Of a DNA stretch of 64,000 nt, positions 1-10,055 are shown in pieces (position 1 is the stretch's first letter; every line of letters begins with the position of its first letter). The notes beneath the pieces were generated by a model that saw only the letters and a program-made list of their open reading frames with translations, had not been told where the DNA came from and searched no databases. The position numbers were made by a program, and so were the translations under genes. This DNA comes from GCA-2746605 sp963710615. GTDB taxonomy: Bacteria; Bacteroidota; Ignavibacteria; Ignavibacteriales; Melioribacteraceae. The stretch covers positions 1 to 64,000 of the forward strand of contig CAVQBF010000010.1 in the NCBI GenBank assembly GCA_963710615.1, given 5' to 3'.

Positions 1-327
1 TTATAGCATTAAAAAGATGTTGTGTTCTATTTTATTATAAATTTTATTAATTGTGATAAAAACTATTGCAACTTAATGTAAATTAACGTAATTATTTTTC
101 GAGGAATTTAAATTTCTCTCCTCTAATTTCAGATTAAGTTATTGCCTAACTGATTCTCCAAATTGTTCCATTTCTTGAGATACTTCTTATACTTTCTCTC
201 AAAGAGTTAAAATTTGTATTTATTATTTTTCGTTCTATATAGAGCTAATTACATCCCTTTTTTGTCATTCTGAATGAGCAATGCGATTGAAGAATCTTTA
301 AAAATAAATATTAATTGAGGGAGCATC
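1..327. other. Intergenic left edge, no gene seen
   Basis: AT-rich stretch with no credible coding frame on either strand. It contains one copy of a dispersed TGTCATTCTGA-type repeat (263..298) and presumably the promoter of the surface gene that follows. The gene to the left lies outside the window. Confidence 0.5.
263..298. repeat. Dispersed TGTCATTCTGA repeat, copy 1
   Basis: Begins TGTCATTCTGAATGAGCAA and ends in GAAGAATCTT. Related sequences lie in four other intergenic gaps (9892, 30054, 40287, 44098). The shape (TGTCATTCTGA...GAAGAATCT, often with a reverse-complement partner) matches short palindromic interspersed repeats familiar from Bacteroidota-Chlorobi genomes. It is non-coding. 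Confidence 0.5.
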
Positions 328-2323
328 ATGAAACAGTTTATTACTCTACTTACACTGATCTGTTTTTTTTCAATTACAACTATTCATGCTCAACTTGCAG
401 TTAAAGACCAAGATACTAATCCACTTTTACAAGTAAATGATGAAGGAACAGCAGGTTCGATTACCCTTCCCCCTTTATCTGCAATCGGGACAACAACAAA
501 TAAACTCTACAATATTGGAAATAGTTTGTACTGGCATGGAACTGCACTAGGTACAGCTGGCAGCGCTGGTGGATGGAACGATGGAGGTAGCATTGTACAA
601 TTGAGTACTATAACGGATAAAGTTGGAATTGGAACCCCCGCACCGAGTACAAAGTTACATGTGAATGGCGACGATGGGGTATTATTTACTGGTGTCTATG
701 GTAGTGGAATAACATTATCACTTACAAGTGGAACATTTTTATTATGGTACCCCAAAAAAGCTGCTTTCAGAGCTGGAAGTGTAAGTAGTTCTCAGTGGAG
801 TGATGCAAGTATTGGTCATTATTCGGCAGCATTGGGCTATAATTCCACAGCAGGTGGTAATTATTCTACAGCTATGGGAGGCTTCTGCGAAGCAAACCAA
901 GAGGAAGTGTTGCAATTGGATACAATACTACTGCAAGCGGGAATTATTCTACTGCAATCGGAAATGGTTCAACCGCAAGTGGATCATATTCTACAGCAAT
1001 GGGACAAGGTTCTATCGCTAGTGGATTCAACTCCACAGCATTTGGATTAGCTTCAACCGCAAGTGGATCATATTCTTCATCAAGTGGTTATTATACAAAG
1101 GCAGAAGCTCAGTCTTCAACTGCATTTGGTAGATATAATATTGGAGGAGGGAATTCTTCAAGTTGGGTTTCTACCGATCCGCTATTTGAAATAGGAAATG
1201 GAACAAGCACGAGTGATAAAAGTAATGCAGTAACAGTTTTAAAAGACGGAAAAGTTGGCATTGGCACTGCATATCCAAAAGGAGAATTAGAAGTTTTTGG
1301 CAATGATGGAGTTATTTTTGGTGGAGCATATGGGAGTGGAACATCAATAAATTTTTTAGAACGGCCAGTAATGATGTGGTACCCTAAGAAAGCAGCTTTT
1401 AGAGCTGGTTATCAGAAAGGTACAAATTGGGATGATGCTAATATTGGGAACTATTCTGTGGCAATGGGTAGAGACACAAAATCAAGTGGATGGGCATCAA
1501 TTTCTCTAGGTGATGAAAGTGAAGCGATAGGAGACCATTCGGTTGCAATTGGTAATAACACTCTAGCAAGCGGGAATTATTCATGTGCTCTTGGTGATCA
1601 AACGACCTCTAGTGGATATGCTTCAACTTCAATGGGATATAATACTTCGGCAGAAGGAAGTTATTCAACTGCTTTAGGAACATATACAACCGCTGTAGGA
1701 CTTTATTCAACAACTATTGGCAGCTATGTGCAAGTTAATGGAGAAGGTGCATTTTTTATCGGTGATCATTCAACAGGAACAACAACTTCAAAATCTGAAC
1801 CAAATAGATTCCATGCACGTTTTGCGAGAGGCTATTATTTATATACAAACTCAGCAGCTTCTTTGGGTGCCTATCTTGCTCCAGGTGGCGGATCATGGTC
1901 TAGCATTTCAGACTCAACTAAAAAAGAAATTTTAAACCTACAAATGGAGAAGACGTTTTAGAAAAGATAAGCAAATTCAGATTAGGCAGTTGGAACTATA
2001 TTGGTCAAGACCCGGCTGAATTTAGACATTACGGACCAATGGCCCAAGAATTTTATTCAGCTTTTGGTTATGATGAAATAGGAACTATTGGTTGTGATAC
2101 CCTGCTCTCTTCTGCTGACTTTGATGGAATAAACCTTATTGCAATTCAAGCACTAGAGAAAAGGACGAAGGAACAAGAAGCTAGAATTAAAGAATTAGAA
2201 GGAATTATTAATTTACAAAAAACGAAAAATTCAGAATTAGAGATGCGATTGAATAATCTTGAATCAAAGTTAAATTCTAAAAGATTTACTAGTGCGGAGA
2301 ATAATAATTTGATTGGGAATTAA
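328..2323 (+). CDS. Secreted YadA-head-like repeat protein with S74 chaperone tail (frameshifted)
   Basis: Begins with a signal peptide (MKQFITLLTLICFFSITTIHAQ). The body is made of repeats of the type 'GxxSTAxGxxTxASGxYS', the left-handed beta-roll repeat of YadA-like heads. The end carries an intramolecular chaperone (peptidase S74-like) with 'SDSTKKENFKPTNGEDVLEKI', 'RLGSWNYIGQ' and 'GPMAQEFYSAFG', then a short coiled coil. The reading frame breaks twice: near 898-900 (one A apparently missing, after which the repeats continue as RGSVAIGYNTTASGNYS) and near 1926-1929 (one A missing, giving KENFKP). The open pieces are 328..1050, a frame ending at 1961, and a frame ending at 2323. Similar to the collar/tail-fibre-like proteins common in Bacteroidota; the ligand is unknown. 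Confidence 0.75.
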
Positions 2324-2532
2324 AAAAAAATATTTTAACCCTTTTAGCTCTCTTTTACGCATGTACTTACAAATGAGACAGCTAAAATTGTGATCTATAT
2401 CAATATTCAAAAAATATTTTAATAAATAAAAAAATATTAGTTGACAAGCTGTCTTATTTAAGCTATTTTAAGATTAGCTTTATGTTGATAAAGCAAATTC
2501 TATTCTTATAAATGAGCAGCAAAATTTTTAAT

Positions 2533-2562
2533 ACTACCTCTTTAGGTAGTTGACTTAATTTT
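2533..2562 (+). terminator. Perfect 7-bp hairpin, possible terminator
   Basis: ACTACCT-CTTT-AGGTAGT is a perfect stem-loop followed, after a few bases, by a T-rich tail. It lies 210 bases after the surface gene and 86 bases before the next start, so it may end the first transcript or sit in the leader of the second. The rest of 2324..2635 shows only AT-rich sequence. Confidence 0.35.
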
Positions 2563-2635
2563 CTTTTTACTCTAAATTGTGTTCAAAATAGATAGTTTGA
2601 CTTATTTAGATTTTTTATCCTTTAGAGAGGGAAAT

Positions 2636-3526
2636 ATGAAACAATTATACTTAACCTTACTATTTTTTACATTTTCAGCTGTTCTTGTATTTGCACAAAT
2701 AGAAATTGATATTGCCGATGGCATGACCGTGGAAACAACGGGAAGCCTTTATATTTCCGGAGTGGCTGATGTAAATGAAAACACTACCGGCTACTTAAAA
2801 GGAACGGTTGAATCTTCTCCCCTTTCAGGCGCAACAGAATTTGCCGGTTTAACCTTGGGAACTCCATTTAGTGGAACAATTACCAGAACTACCGGAACAG
2901 CCTTTTCGAGCAGTACACCTAAAACAGTGCTGCGTAATTATGAGCTCAATGCATCATCACCAATTACTGCCGATGTTGATGCTAGAATTGTTACTGCAAC
3001 GACAAACAATGAAGAAAATGGAATTGTGGATAAGTTTATTTTTAAAGAACAAAGTAGCACTTGGACTGGATATACAGATAACGGCTCGACAGCTAGTAAT
3101 ATTAAAGCTGCAGGTGTAAATATTCCATCAGGGGTTTCTAATATTACAGTCGCTGAAGGATTAGGAGTTGGTGCAAGAATATTTCTTGAAGGACCATACC
3201 AGGGTGGAGGTACACCGATGACCAATACACTTACTCTGCCATCTGCATCACCTTATACAGAAGCATCAAGGACAGCTACTCCACCAGCTGGGGCAGTTGA
3301 TTGGGTCTTAGTTGAATTAAGAAACGGAACAGCAGCAGCAACTTCTGTTGGTTATAGATCTGCATTTGTAAATCAGCAAGGTTATTTAATTAATGATGAT
3401 GGTACTCAAGGGATTGGTTTTCCAACTGTGCCGAATCCAAGTGGTCATTATTTAGTTGTTAAACATAGAAATCATTTAAGTGTAATGAGCGATTTAACAC
3501 AAACTTATAATTGGTATTCGGAATAA
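2636..3526 (+). CDS. Secreted protein with C-terminal 'VDWVLVELR...HRNHL' module
   Basis: A 296-residue secreted protein. I place the start at 2636 because it follows AGAGAGGGA and begins a good signal peptide (MKQLYLTLLFFTFSAVLVFAQ). Residues about 25-170 are Thr/Ser/Gly-rich and beta-like. The last third holds a module with 'FLEGPYQGG..M', 'VDWVLVELRNG' and 'GHYLVVKHRNHLSVM', and the protein ends 16 residues after HRNHL. The same module ends the BNR protein at 8475. In many Bacteroidota proteins, as I recall, this module runs on into 'YDFTT...AGDGNGDG' dockerin-like repeats; here those repeats are a separate gene (3683). Its biochemical function is not known to me. Confidence 0.7.
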   Translation: MKQLYLTLLFFTFSAVLVFAQIEIDIADGMTVETTGSLYISGVADVNENTTGYLKGTVESSPLSGATEFAGLTLGTPFSGTITRTTGTAFSSSTPKTVLRNYELNASSPITADVDARIVTATTNNEENGIVDKFIFKEQSSTWTGYTDNGSTASNIKAAGVNIPSGVSNITVAEGLGVGARIFLEGPYQGGGTPMTNTLTLPSASPYTEASRTATPPAGAVDWVLVELRNGTAAATSVGYRSAFVNQQGYLINDDGTQGIGFPTVPNPSGHYLVVKHRNHLSVMSDLTQTYNWYSE

Positions 3527-3620
3527 TTTTTATAATTAGTTTTCCAAAATTTGGTGCTTTTGGACTATTAAAATTATTAATTGGCACCATAGAAATTTTA
3601 GATATTAAATAATTGATAGA

Positions 3621-3636
3621 TGTGAGTTAGCGCACA
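3621..3636. promoter_or_regulatory. Crp/Fnr-like site TGTGAGTTAGCGCACA
   Basis: TGTGA-N6-GCACA differs by one base from the Crp-type consensus TGTGA-N6-TCACA. It lies 47 bases before the dockerin-like gene. Similar sites precede the T9SS gene at 55835 and the pilin cluster at 58769. Confidence 0.35.
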
Positions 3637-3682
3637 TAATTTTAATATAATTGTCTTAAATTTGAACAATAAAGAGGCGAAA

Positions 3683-4123
3683 ATGAAAAAACTATATTTA
3701 ATTGCAGTAACATTGCTTTTATCCTTTACAATTGTATTGGCGCAGGAAAAGCAAGAAAAAGTTGGGGATACTCCTCAGCTAAACAAAGTCAGTAAACAAG
3801 TTAATGCTGATCAGACTTCCGGAGCAATAAAGGTTAACTCAACTGCCGCAGTTGCTACTTATGATTTTACGACTGGATCAGGGCAATATTATGGCGGTGC
3901 TGCTGCAGCTGTTGAAGTTGAACCAGGGGTTTGGGCAATGATTGCTGGTGATGGAAATGGCGATGGTGGAATTAATATTGATGATCGAAATTTAGTTTGG
4001 AGAGTTGAAAATGGCTCTGTTGGATATAAAGCCGGTGATTATGATATGAATGGTGGTGTTAATATTGATGATAGGAATCTTATATGGAGAGTTAACAATG
4101 GTAAAATTAGTTTTGTCCCTTAA
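3683..4123 (+). CDS. Small secreted dockerin-like protein
   Basis: A 146-residue secreted protein. The start at 3683 follows AAAGAGGCGA and gives a signal peptide (MKKLYLIAVTLLLSFTIVLAQ). After a variable stretch comes 'YDFTTGSGQYYGG' and then two Ca-binding dockerin type I-like repeats: 'AGDGNGDGGINIDDRNLVWR' and 'AGDYDMNGGVNIDDRNLIWR', each with DxNxDG or DxNGG loops, ending in NNGKISFVP. Dockerins bind cohesins in surface assemblies, and a cohesin-like T9SS protein starts 35 bases downstream. In relatives this segment is usually the C-terminal end of a larger protein, so its separate existence with its own signal peptide is unusual. Pairing with the neighbour is inference. Confidence 0.75.
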   Translation: MKKLYLIAVTLLLSFTIVLAQEKQEKVGDTPQLNKVSKQVNADQTSGAIKVNSTAAVATYDFTTGSGQYYGGAAAAVEVEPGVWAMIAGDGNGDGGINIDDRNLVWRVENGSVGYKAGDYDMNGGVNIDDRNLIWRVNNGKISFVP

Positions 4124-4158
4124 TAGAAAATTATAAAAAAATATAAAAAGAGGTTAAA

Positions 4159-5319
4159 ATGTTTAATAATATACTTAAATACTTATTAGTTGCTTCATTA
4201 TTATCATCTTCATTATTCGCAACCACACTAAATGGAAGATTTCTTGTTGTTACAAATAATGGTACTGATTATGTTGTAAAATTACAAATTAATACTGATA
4301 CAGGAATTGATGATTTGGGTGGTGCAACAATTATTTTCAACTATAACGCTGCTGATTTGTCAATACCTATGGGCACTGGAATCCAAGTTGATAATTCAGC
4401 ATATACCTTTCATAATTTTACAGCATCCATTAGTCCATTTTATGTTGCCGCCAATATCACAAGTCCCCTTAGTGGCCAACTATGGGTTAATATTGAATTA
4501 GGTATTGATAATTTTGGTACAGTTGTCGATGCTGCTCCTGCTTGGATGGATATGGTTACAATAAATTTTTCAACAATAAATCCCGCTGGAACTGCTAATT
4601 TGGAATGGCAAACAAGTAGTACATTTTTCTCAGTTTTTGATGGTGATAATGCCACAAAATGGGATATTGGAACATTCACTAATGAGAATTCTTCACCTCT
4701 CCCTGTAGAACTTTCATCTTTCAATGTTAATGCAGTTGAAGGTGTTAAAGCCCAATTACAATGGGAAACTGCTACAGAAGTTAACAATTATGGTTTTGAA
4801 ATTGAGAGATCAGTTGTTGTTGATAATGCTGTAAAAGATGCTTCGGCTCCGCTCAGCATGCCAGATAAGCAATGGGAAAAAGTTGCATTTGTTGAAGGAC
4901 ACGGAAATAGTAACTCACCAAAGCTTTACTCTTTTACAGATAAAAATTTAATCGGTGGAAGTAAGTTTGTTTATAGATTAAAACAAATTGATATCGACGG
5001 AACATTTGAATACTCAGATGAAGTAGAAATTGAAATACTACCAACTAATTATGAGTTAATGCAGAATTACCCAAATCCGTTTAACCCAACAACTAAGATC
5101 AGATTCTCATTACCTGAAGATGCTAAAATTGGTATTAATGTCTATAACATTCTAGGCGAAAAAGTTGCTTCGGTTCTTAACGAAGAATTAAAAGCCGGTT
5201 TCCACGAAGTTGATTTTAATTCAAGTTCAGCCGGTTACAGTTTAGCAACGGGAGTTTACATTTATACAATTGAGACTAAAAACTTTTCACAAGTTAAGAA
5301 AATGATTTTAATGAAATAA
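4159..5319 (+). CDS. T9SS-sorted surface protein with cohesin-like N-terminus
   Basis: A 386-residue protein with a signal peptide (to about residue 22). Residues 23-165 form a beta-rich region with the look of the cohesin/CBM fold ('VVKLQINTDTGIDDLGGATI', 'FNYNAADLSIP'). Next is 'PLPVELSSFNV', with 'QLQWETATEVNNYGFEIERS', a linker domain typical of Bacteroidota secreted proteins. The end is a type A T9SS sorting domain: YPNPFNPTTKIRFSLPE, VYNILGEKVASVL, and a Lys-rich MILMK end. It should be exported by T9SS and anchored at the surface. It sits 35 bases after the dockerin-like gene and is probably co-transcribed. The cohesin call rests on pattern only. Confidence 0.75.
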   Translation: MFNNILKYLLVASLLSSSLFATTLNGRFLVVTNNGTDYVVKLQINTDTGIDDLGGATIIFNYNAADLSIPMGTGIQVDNSAYTFHNFTASISPFYVAANITSPLSGQLWVNIELGIDNFGTVVDAAPAWMDMVTINFSTINPAGTANLEWQTSSTFFSVFDGDNATKWDIGTFTNENSSPLPVELSSFNVNAVEGVKAQLQWETATEVNNYGFEIERSVVVDNAVKDASAPLSMPDKQWEKVAFVEGHGNSNSPKLYSFTDKNLIGGSKFVYRLKQIDIDGTFEYSDEVEIEILPTNYELMQNYPNPFNPTTKIRFSLPEDAKIGINVYNILGEKVASVLNEELKAGFHEVDFNSSSAGYSLATGVYIYTIETKNFSQVKKMILMK

Positions 5320-5368
5320 TACTTAAGAATAAAGAGTATTTAAGTATAAGGAAGAATAGAGGAATACA

Positions 5369-5542
5369 ATGGAAGCAAATTTAAAATTAAAAGAAGAACT
5401 TTTAAAGGGAGACTTCCGAAATGAAGATGAAGATGAATACGTTAAGCTGTTAGCTGAAGATTCCAAGAAAAGTCTCATTTTTAAGATCGGAATGGGTGTT
5501 TTTTATTTGACCCTTTTAATTGTTTCTTTATTTGTTGTTTAA
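5369..5542 (+). CDS. 57-residue single-helix membrane protein
   Basis: Short frame beginning MEANLKLKEELLKGDF, with a charged helical N-terminal half (EDEDEYVKLLAEDSKK) and one C-terminal membrane helix (IGMGVFYLTLLIVSLFVV). It is preceded by a weak GAGGAA Shine-Dalgarno and followed by a clear terminator, which supports a real gene. The topology suggests a tail-anchored inner-membrane protein. A similar-sized, unrelated protein occurs at 14198. Function unknown. Confidence 0.5.
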   Translation: MEANLKLKEELLKGDFRNEDEDEYVKLLAEDSKKSLIFKIGMGVFYLTLLIVSLFVV

Positions 5543-5577
5543 AAATTACTATTTTGTGAATAATTGAATTACTTTTC

Positions 5578-5607
5578 AAAAAGCCCTCTGTAGGGCTTTT
5601 TTTATTT
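5578..5607 (+). terminator. Rho-independent terminator
   Basis: AAAAGCCCT-CTGT-AGGGCTTTT with a run of T follows the small membrane protein. The stem is perfect and GC-rich for this genome. It probably ends the dockerin/T9SS/small-protein transcript. Confidence 0.8.
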
Positions 5608-5711
5608 AAAGTATTTTGGAAAAACAGCATCAATCACCTATTCCTTCATTATAATTAAACGAATTGATTAGCTAGAAAAAATATATTTTCAGATAACTTT
5701 TGAGGAAGACA

Positions 5712-8475
5712 ATGAAAAATAGAATAACATTTTTAGGTTTGTTTTACATTTTTATATCTGGACTTTTACTGCAATCTTTTGCACAAACTGTAACTAATTG
5801 GGAAAGTGTGCCTGAGGAAATTAGAAATACAAATGCTTTTAAACGGCATGAATGGTTCTACAGAACAAGAGAAGATGCTAGTGGTGTTTTCCCAAAGGAG
5901 TTTATTCAAGAGCAAAAAAATGAAGAGATGAGGAAGATTAAGACAATATTTCAAAAGGGAAATAAACTTCAAACAACTTCTGATATGTGGGCAAATATTG
6001 GCCCTAAAGCAATTGATATGACCTCGAGTTTTATTCCTCATTGGGGAAGTGTTAGCGGCAGAGTAAGAGGTGTCGCTGTTCATCCAACAGATCCTAAATA
6101 TAGTCTATATTGGTGCTGCTGCAGGGGGGTATTTGGAAAACTGTGGATGGTGGAACAAACTGGACTGATATGAGCGGAGATTTAAACTTGCTTACTTTTG
6201 GAGCTATTGCAATTGATCCAAATAATCCAAATAATGTTTATGCTGGTACTGGAGAATCTAGATGGCGATTTAATAATGTCACATTTGAAGGAGATGGACT
6301 CTACAAATCAACTGATGGAGGCGTCAGCTGGATTAGAATAACAAATGGATTTGGACCTCAAACTCAATTTACTGATATTGAGGTTAGTCCTCATAACTCA
6401 AATATAATATTAGCTTCATTAGGCAGTGGAAATTGGGATAATCCTTTCCCCTCAAATGAAGGTGTTTGGAGAAGTACTGATGCAGGAATTACATGGACTA
6501 GGGTTAATAGTAACTCAGACGCATTTGATGTAGCTTTTGATCCAACAGCAAGCTCAACAAGAGCATATGCAGCAACTGGTGATCAAAGTTCCACCGGTGG
6601 GTTTTTAGTTTCAACAAATTCAGGGGCATCATTTGTTCAAAGTAACTCAGGCTTACCGACAGCTAATACAATTGGCAGAATACAATTTGATATTGCACCC
6701 TCTTCACCCGGAACGATTTATGCCTTAATTTACAATAATGTTTTGTTTCCTAGTGGACATACTACCGTTGCCTATAAATCAACAAATTTTGGAGCGAGTT
6801 GGACACAAGTATCCTCAGGTATTAACATTGCAGGCGCTTATGACGATAATGGCTCAAATGTTAATGACCAAGGAAGTTATGATTTATGCCTCGATGTAAG
6901 TCCAACAGATGCAAATAAGGTATTCTTTGGTAACGTTGAACTAAGCAGTACATCAAATGGTTTAGATATTACATTTGTTAGAAATACTCCTCAAATATTT
7001 ACAAATCCGGGAGCTTGGGATGCTCCAATTCATGTAGATGTACATAAAATTGTCTATGCTCCTAGTGATGCAAATACAATTTATATTGGTTGTGATGGAG
7101 GCATTTATAAATCAACAAATGGTGGATCAACTTGGACTCATAAAAATAATGATGTAAGCACAATACAATTTTACAGAGTTGCTTCTGACAATAATGATGT
7201 GAATAAATTATTTGGGGGAGCCCAGGATAATGGAAATTTTAGTACCGCAGATAAAGGAGATACAGATTGGGAGTTTGAACTCAGCGGTGATGGAATGGAA
7301 TGCTTTGTTGATTGGAATAGTTCGAGTAATATTTTTATGAGTACTCAAAATGGCAGTTTATATAGAAGCATTAATGGTGGTCTTGATTGGCAAAATGTTG
7401 TTGGTGGTGGTGGAGCTACTGCGTGGGTTGCTCCTTATTGGCAACACCCAACAAATTCAGCATATTTTTATGCTGCTTATAATCAAAGGATTATACGTTC
7501 AGTAACAGGTGGTGGCCCCAGTACTTGGTCTTATATATCCACTGTAATAACTACGAATAGGATAACTTCGGTTGCCCATTCAAGTGTAACATACTAATAA
7601 TTTAATGGCAGTAGCTAGTTATTATACAACTAGTCCAAATGTTTATACTTCAATTGACGAGGCATTAAACTGGACTTCAATTACCGCCAATATTACGGGT
7701 GCTGGTTTTAGCGGTGCAAATATAAATAGAGTCATAGCAGACCCAATAAACGGAAATACCTTTTACCTTTGCAGAGCTTCTTACACGACAGGACAAGTAT
7801 TAAAAACTTCAAACTTTGGTGCAACTTGGACCGACATTAGTGGAAATTTGCCAAAAATTGTTCATAATGATTTATTCGTTGATCCTGCTAAATACGAACC
7901 ATTTATATGTTGCCAACGATTTTGGAGTTTACTGGACAAATGATGGCGGCACAGTTTGGAACAAACTTAGCAATGGAATGCCTTTTGTTCCAGTATTAGA
8001 TTTTAGCTTATATGAAAATGGTTCAACACGTTTACTACGTGCCGCTACACATGGTAGAGGTATTTATGAGTTGCAAATTGACACACCTCTTCAAAAAATT
8101 TACGTTGACTTAAAAGTATTTTTAGAGGGTCCTTATTCCGGTCCCACTATGAATACTGCAATTGCTGGAAGTGTACCAAATAATCAACCATTTGATACTC
8201 CTCCTTGGGATTATGCTGGGCAAGAGACTGCATCCATTACAACTGATAATGATATAGTTGACTGGGTTTTAGTGGAATTGAGATCTGGAGACACTCCATC
8301 AACAGCAACAACTATTGTTGAGACAAAAGCCGCATTATTAAAAAGCGATGGAACAATTGTAGACGCTGATGGTTTTACAAATTTGAATTTTAGTGCTGCC
8401 CCGGGTGATTATTATATTGTTATTTACCACAGAAATCATCTGCCGATCATGACACCAACTGCAATAAGTTTGTAA
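5712..8475 (+). CDS. Secreted BNR/sortilin-like repeat protein with HRNHL module (frameshifted)
   Basis: The start at 5712 follows TGAGGAAG and gives signal peptide MKNRITFLGLFYIFISGLLLQSFAQ. The body is a multi-bladed beta-propeller with repeated Asp-box motifs ('IWKTVDGGTNWTD', 'LYKSTDGGVSWIR', 'VWRSTDAGITWTR', 'IYKSTNGGSTWTH', 'YWTNDGG'). The end is the 'FLEGPY...VDWVLVELRSG...YYIVIYHRNHLPIM' module shared with 2636..3526. The frame breaks four times, each by one apparent extra base: near 6098, in a G6 tract at 6124..6129 (five G restore AAGGIWKTVDGG), near 7590, and near 7893 (one A fewer restores DPANTNHLYVANDFG). The intact product would be about 920 residues. Such propellers occur in secreted glycosidases and binding proteins; the substrate is unknown. 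Confidence 0.75.
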
Positions 8476-8494
8476 TTTCTTAAAAATCTATTTT

Positions 8495-8522
8495 AAAAAG
8501 CCCATTTTGTGGGCTTTTTTTT
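8495..8522 (+). terminator. Rho-independent terminator
   Basis: AAAAAGCCCA-TTTTG-TGGGCTTTTTT, a strong stem with a T-run, 20 bases after the BNR-repeat gene. It closes that transcript before the PorV/PorQ-like gene. Confidence 0.8.
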
Positions 8523-8690
8523 ATTAATTTATATAAGATAGCGCAGACTATTTGTAATCATTTAATTGTTATCTCTATCATCATAAATTATTGACCTTGA
8601 TTTTATCCCTGAAAATCTGTTTTTTCTGATAATTATTTCGATAATTATGGTAAATTATTTTTATTTATTGAAAAAGTTTTTAGGAATTTT

Positions 8691-9731
8691 ATGTTAAAGA
8701 AATTATTCATTCTTTTGTTATTATATATCTTTTCAACTAACCTAACTGCTCAGACTGAGTTTGGTAAATATTCCGGGGAGTTTCTATCCCTTGGCGTTGG
8801 CGGAAGATCATTAGGAATGGGCGGTACAGGTGTTGCTACTGCAAATGATGTAACTGCAGGATATTGGAATCCTGCCGGACTAGCAAAAATGAATTATCCG
8901 CAAATTTCTTTAATGCACGAAGAACATTTTGGAAGTCTGGTTAACTACAATTATGCTGCTGTTGCAATTCCTTACGGACCCGATATGAGCTTTGGAATAA
9001 GCGCAATACGTTTAAGCATTGACGGCATTCCAGATACACGAGATGCTTTAATTGACAGACAAACCGGTCAGCAAATCTCTGATCCGACAAATGTTAATTG
9101 GGGCTTAGACTACAGTAAAATTACTGAGTTCAGCAATACAGATTGGGCTTTCTTTCTAACATTTGCAAAAAGGCAGAGTGATAATTTCTACTGGGGAGCT
9201 AACGTAAAGTTTATAAGAAGAGACATTGCAGAGTTTGGAGCAACCGGTATTGGATTTGATGTTGGTGCGGTCTATATGCCCTATGATAATTTTACGGTTG
9301 GTGCAAACTTAATGGATATTACAACAACTCTTTTAGCCTGGGATACTGGCAGAAATGAACTTATTGCTCCTACCGCAAAAATTGGCGCTGCTTATGCTCT
9401 TGAGATTTTGGGCGGCAGATTTACTCCTGCTTTAGATTTTGATATTAGATTTGAAAATAGACAAACTGCATCATATTTTAATGTTGGTCCAGTCAGTTTT
9501 GATACACGAATGGGATTGGAGTATAATTTCAAAGATATTATTGCTGTAAGAGGCGGTTATAACGATGTGAAGCAATTTACGATAGGCGCCGGAGTAAAAC
9601 TTCCGAAATTAAATATTGATTACACCTTTGCAACATTCAGTGAATCGGAATCAGAGACTTTACCCGACACACATAGAATATCACTTATCTTAACATTGGA
9701 AGAACCCAAATTTCTACGCAAAAGTGAGTAA
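8691..9731 (+). CDS. PorV/PorQ family outer-membrane beta-barrel protein
   Basis: A 346-residue protein with signal peptide MLKKLFILLLLYIFSTNLTAQ. The mature N-terminus carries the family signature 'FLSLGVGGRSLGMGGTGVA', '...GYWNPAGLA', and the remainder alternates beta strands typical of a FadL-like barrel ('GFDVGAVY', 'DTRMGLEYNFKDIIAVRGGYN'). PorV and PorQ are T9SS outer-membrane components that shuttle cargo or help attach sorting domains, which fits the T9SS cargo encoded a few kilobases upstream. Members in Ignavibacteria are numerous and not all are T9SS parts, so the exact role is uncertain. It appears monocistronic. Confidence 0.8.
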   Translation: MLKKLFILLLLYIFSTNLTAQTEFGKYSGEFLSLGVGGRSLGMGGTGVATANDVTAGYWNPAGLAKMNYPQISLMHEEHFGSLVNYNYAAVAIPYGPDMSFGISAIRLSIDGIPDTRDALIDRQTGQQISDPTNVNWGLDYSKITEFSNTDWAFFLTFAKRQSDNFYWGANVKFIRRDIAEFGATGIGFDVGAVYMPYDNFTVGANLMDITTTLLAWDTGRNELIAPTAKIGAAYALEILGGRFTPALDFDIRFENRQTASYFNVGPVSFDTRMGLEYNFKDIIAVRGGYNDVKQFTIGAGVKLPKLNIDYTFATFSESESETLPDTHRISLILTLEEPKFLRKSE

Positions 9732-10055
9732 AGGATATTCAGAGTAATTTCCCGATTTATACGAGACATTTAACAAAATCTAATCCTTATGTTATCCTCA
9801 GCTTTTTTAGATTCCGGTATCCCGCTTTAGCGGAAACCGGAATGACCATTATTTTTTTTACTATTAGAAGATTAAAAAGAAACCGCTTATTTGTCATTGC
9901 GGCCGATAGTGCCGGAATCTTATTTATGATAGCATTACGCACTCATTAAATTTTGAAAGATTATCGTATTTTTGCAAAATACCATTTCCATTTATTTAAT
10001 CAATTACTAATCTGAAAAAACTTCACTCTTTCATAAGTTTCGCTTATATTTTAAC
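9732..10055. other. Intergenic region with two repeat-like palindromes
   Basis: No gene seen. It holds an imperfect palindrome at 9811..9843 (ATTCCGGT...ACCGGAAT with inner CCGC...GCGG) and a TGTCATTGCGGCCGATAGTG element at 9892..9921 ending in GGAATCTT, both reminiscent of the dispersed repeats elsewhere in the window. Confidence 0.5.
9811..9843. repeat. Nested palindrome ATTCCGGT...ACCGGAAT
   Basis: Outer arms ATTCCGGT/ACCGGAAT (9811-9818 and 9836-9843) enclose CCGC/GCGG inner arms. Together with the element at 9892 it resembles a palindromic interspersed repeat; no T-run follows, so a terminator is less likely. Confidence 0.4.

Noticed and set aside
2376..2454. Distant inverted repeat AGACAGCT / AGCTGTCT
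   Set aside because: Only 8 bp with about 60 bases between arms in very AT-rich sequence; likely chance.
6124..6129. G6 tract as a phase-variation switch
   Set aside because: Too short for efficient slippage, and the same gene has three other breaks outside long tracts; read error is simpler.
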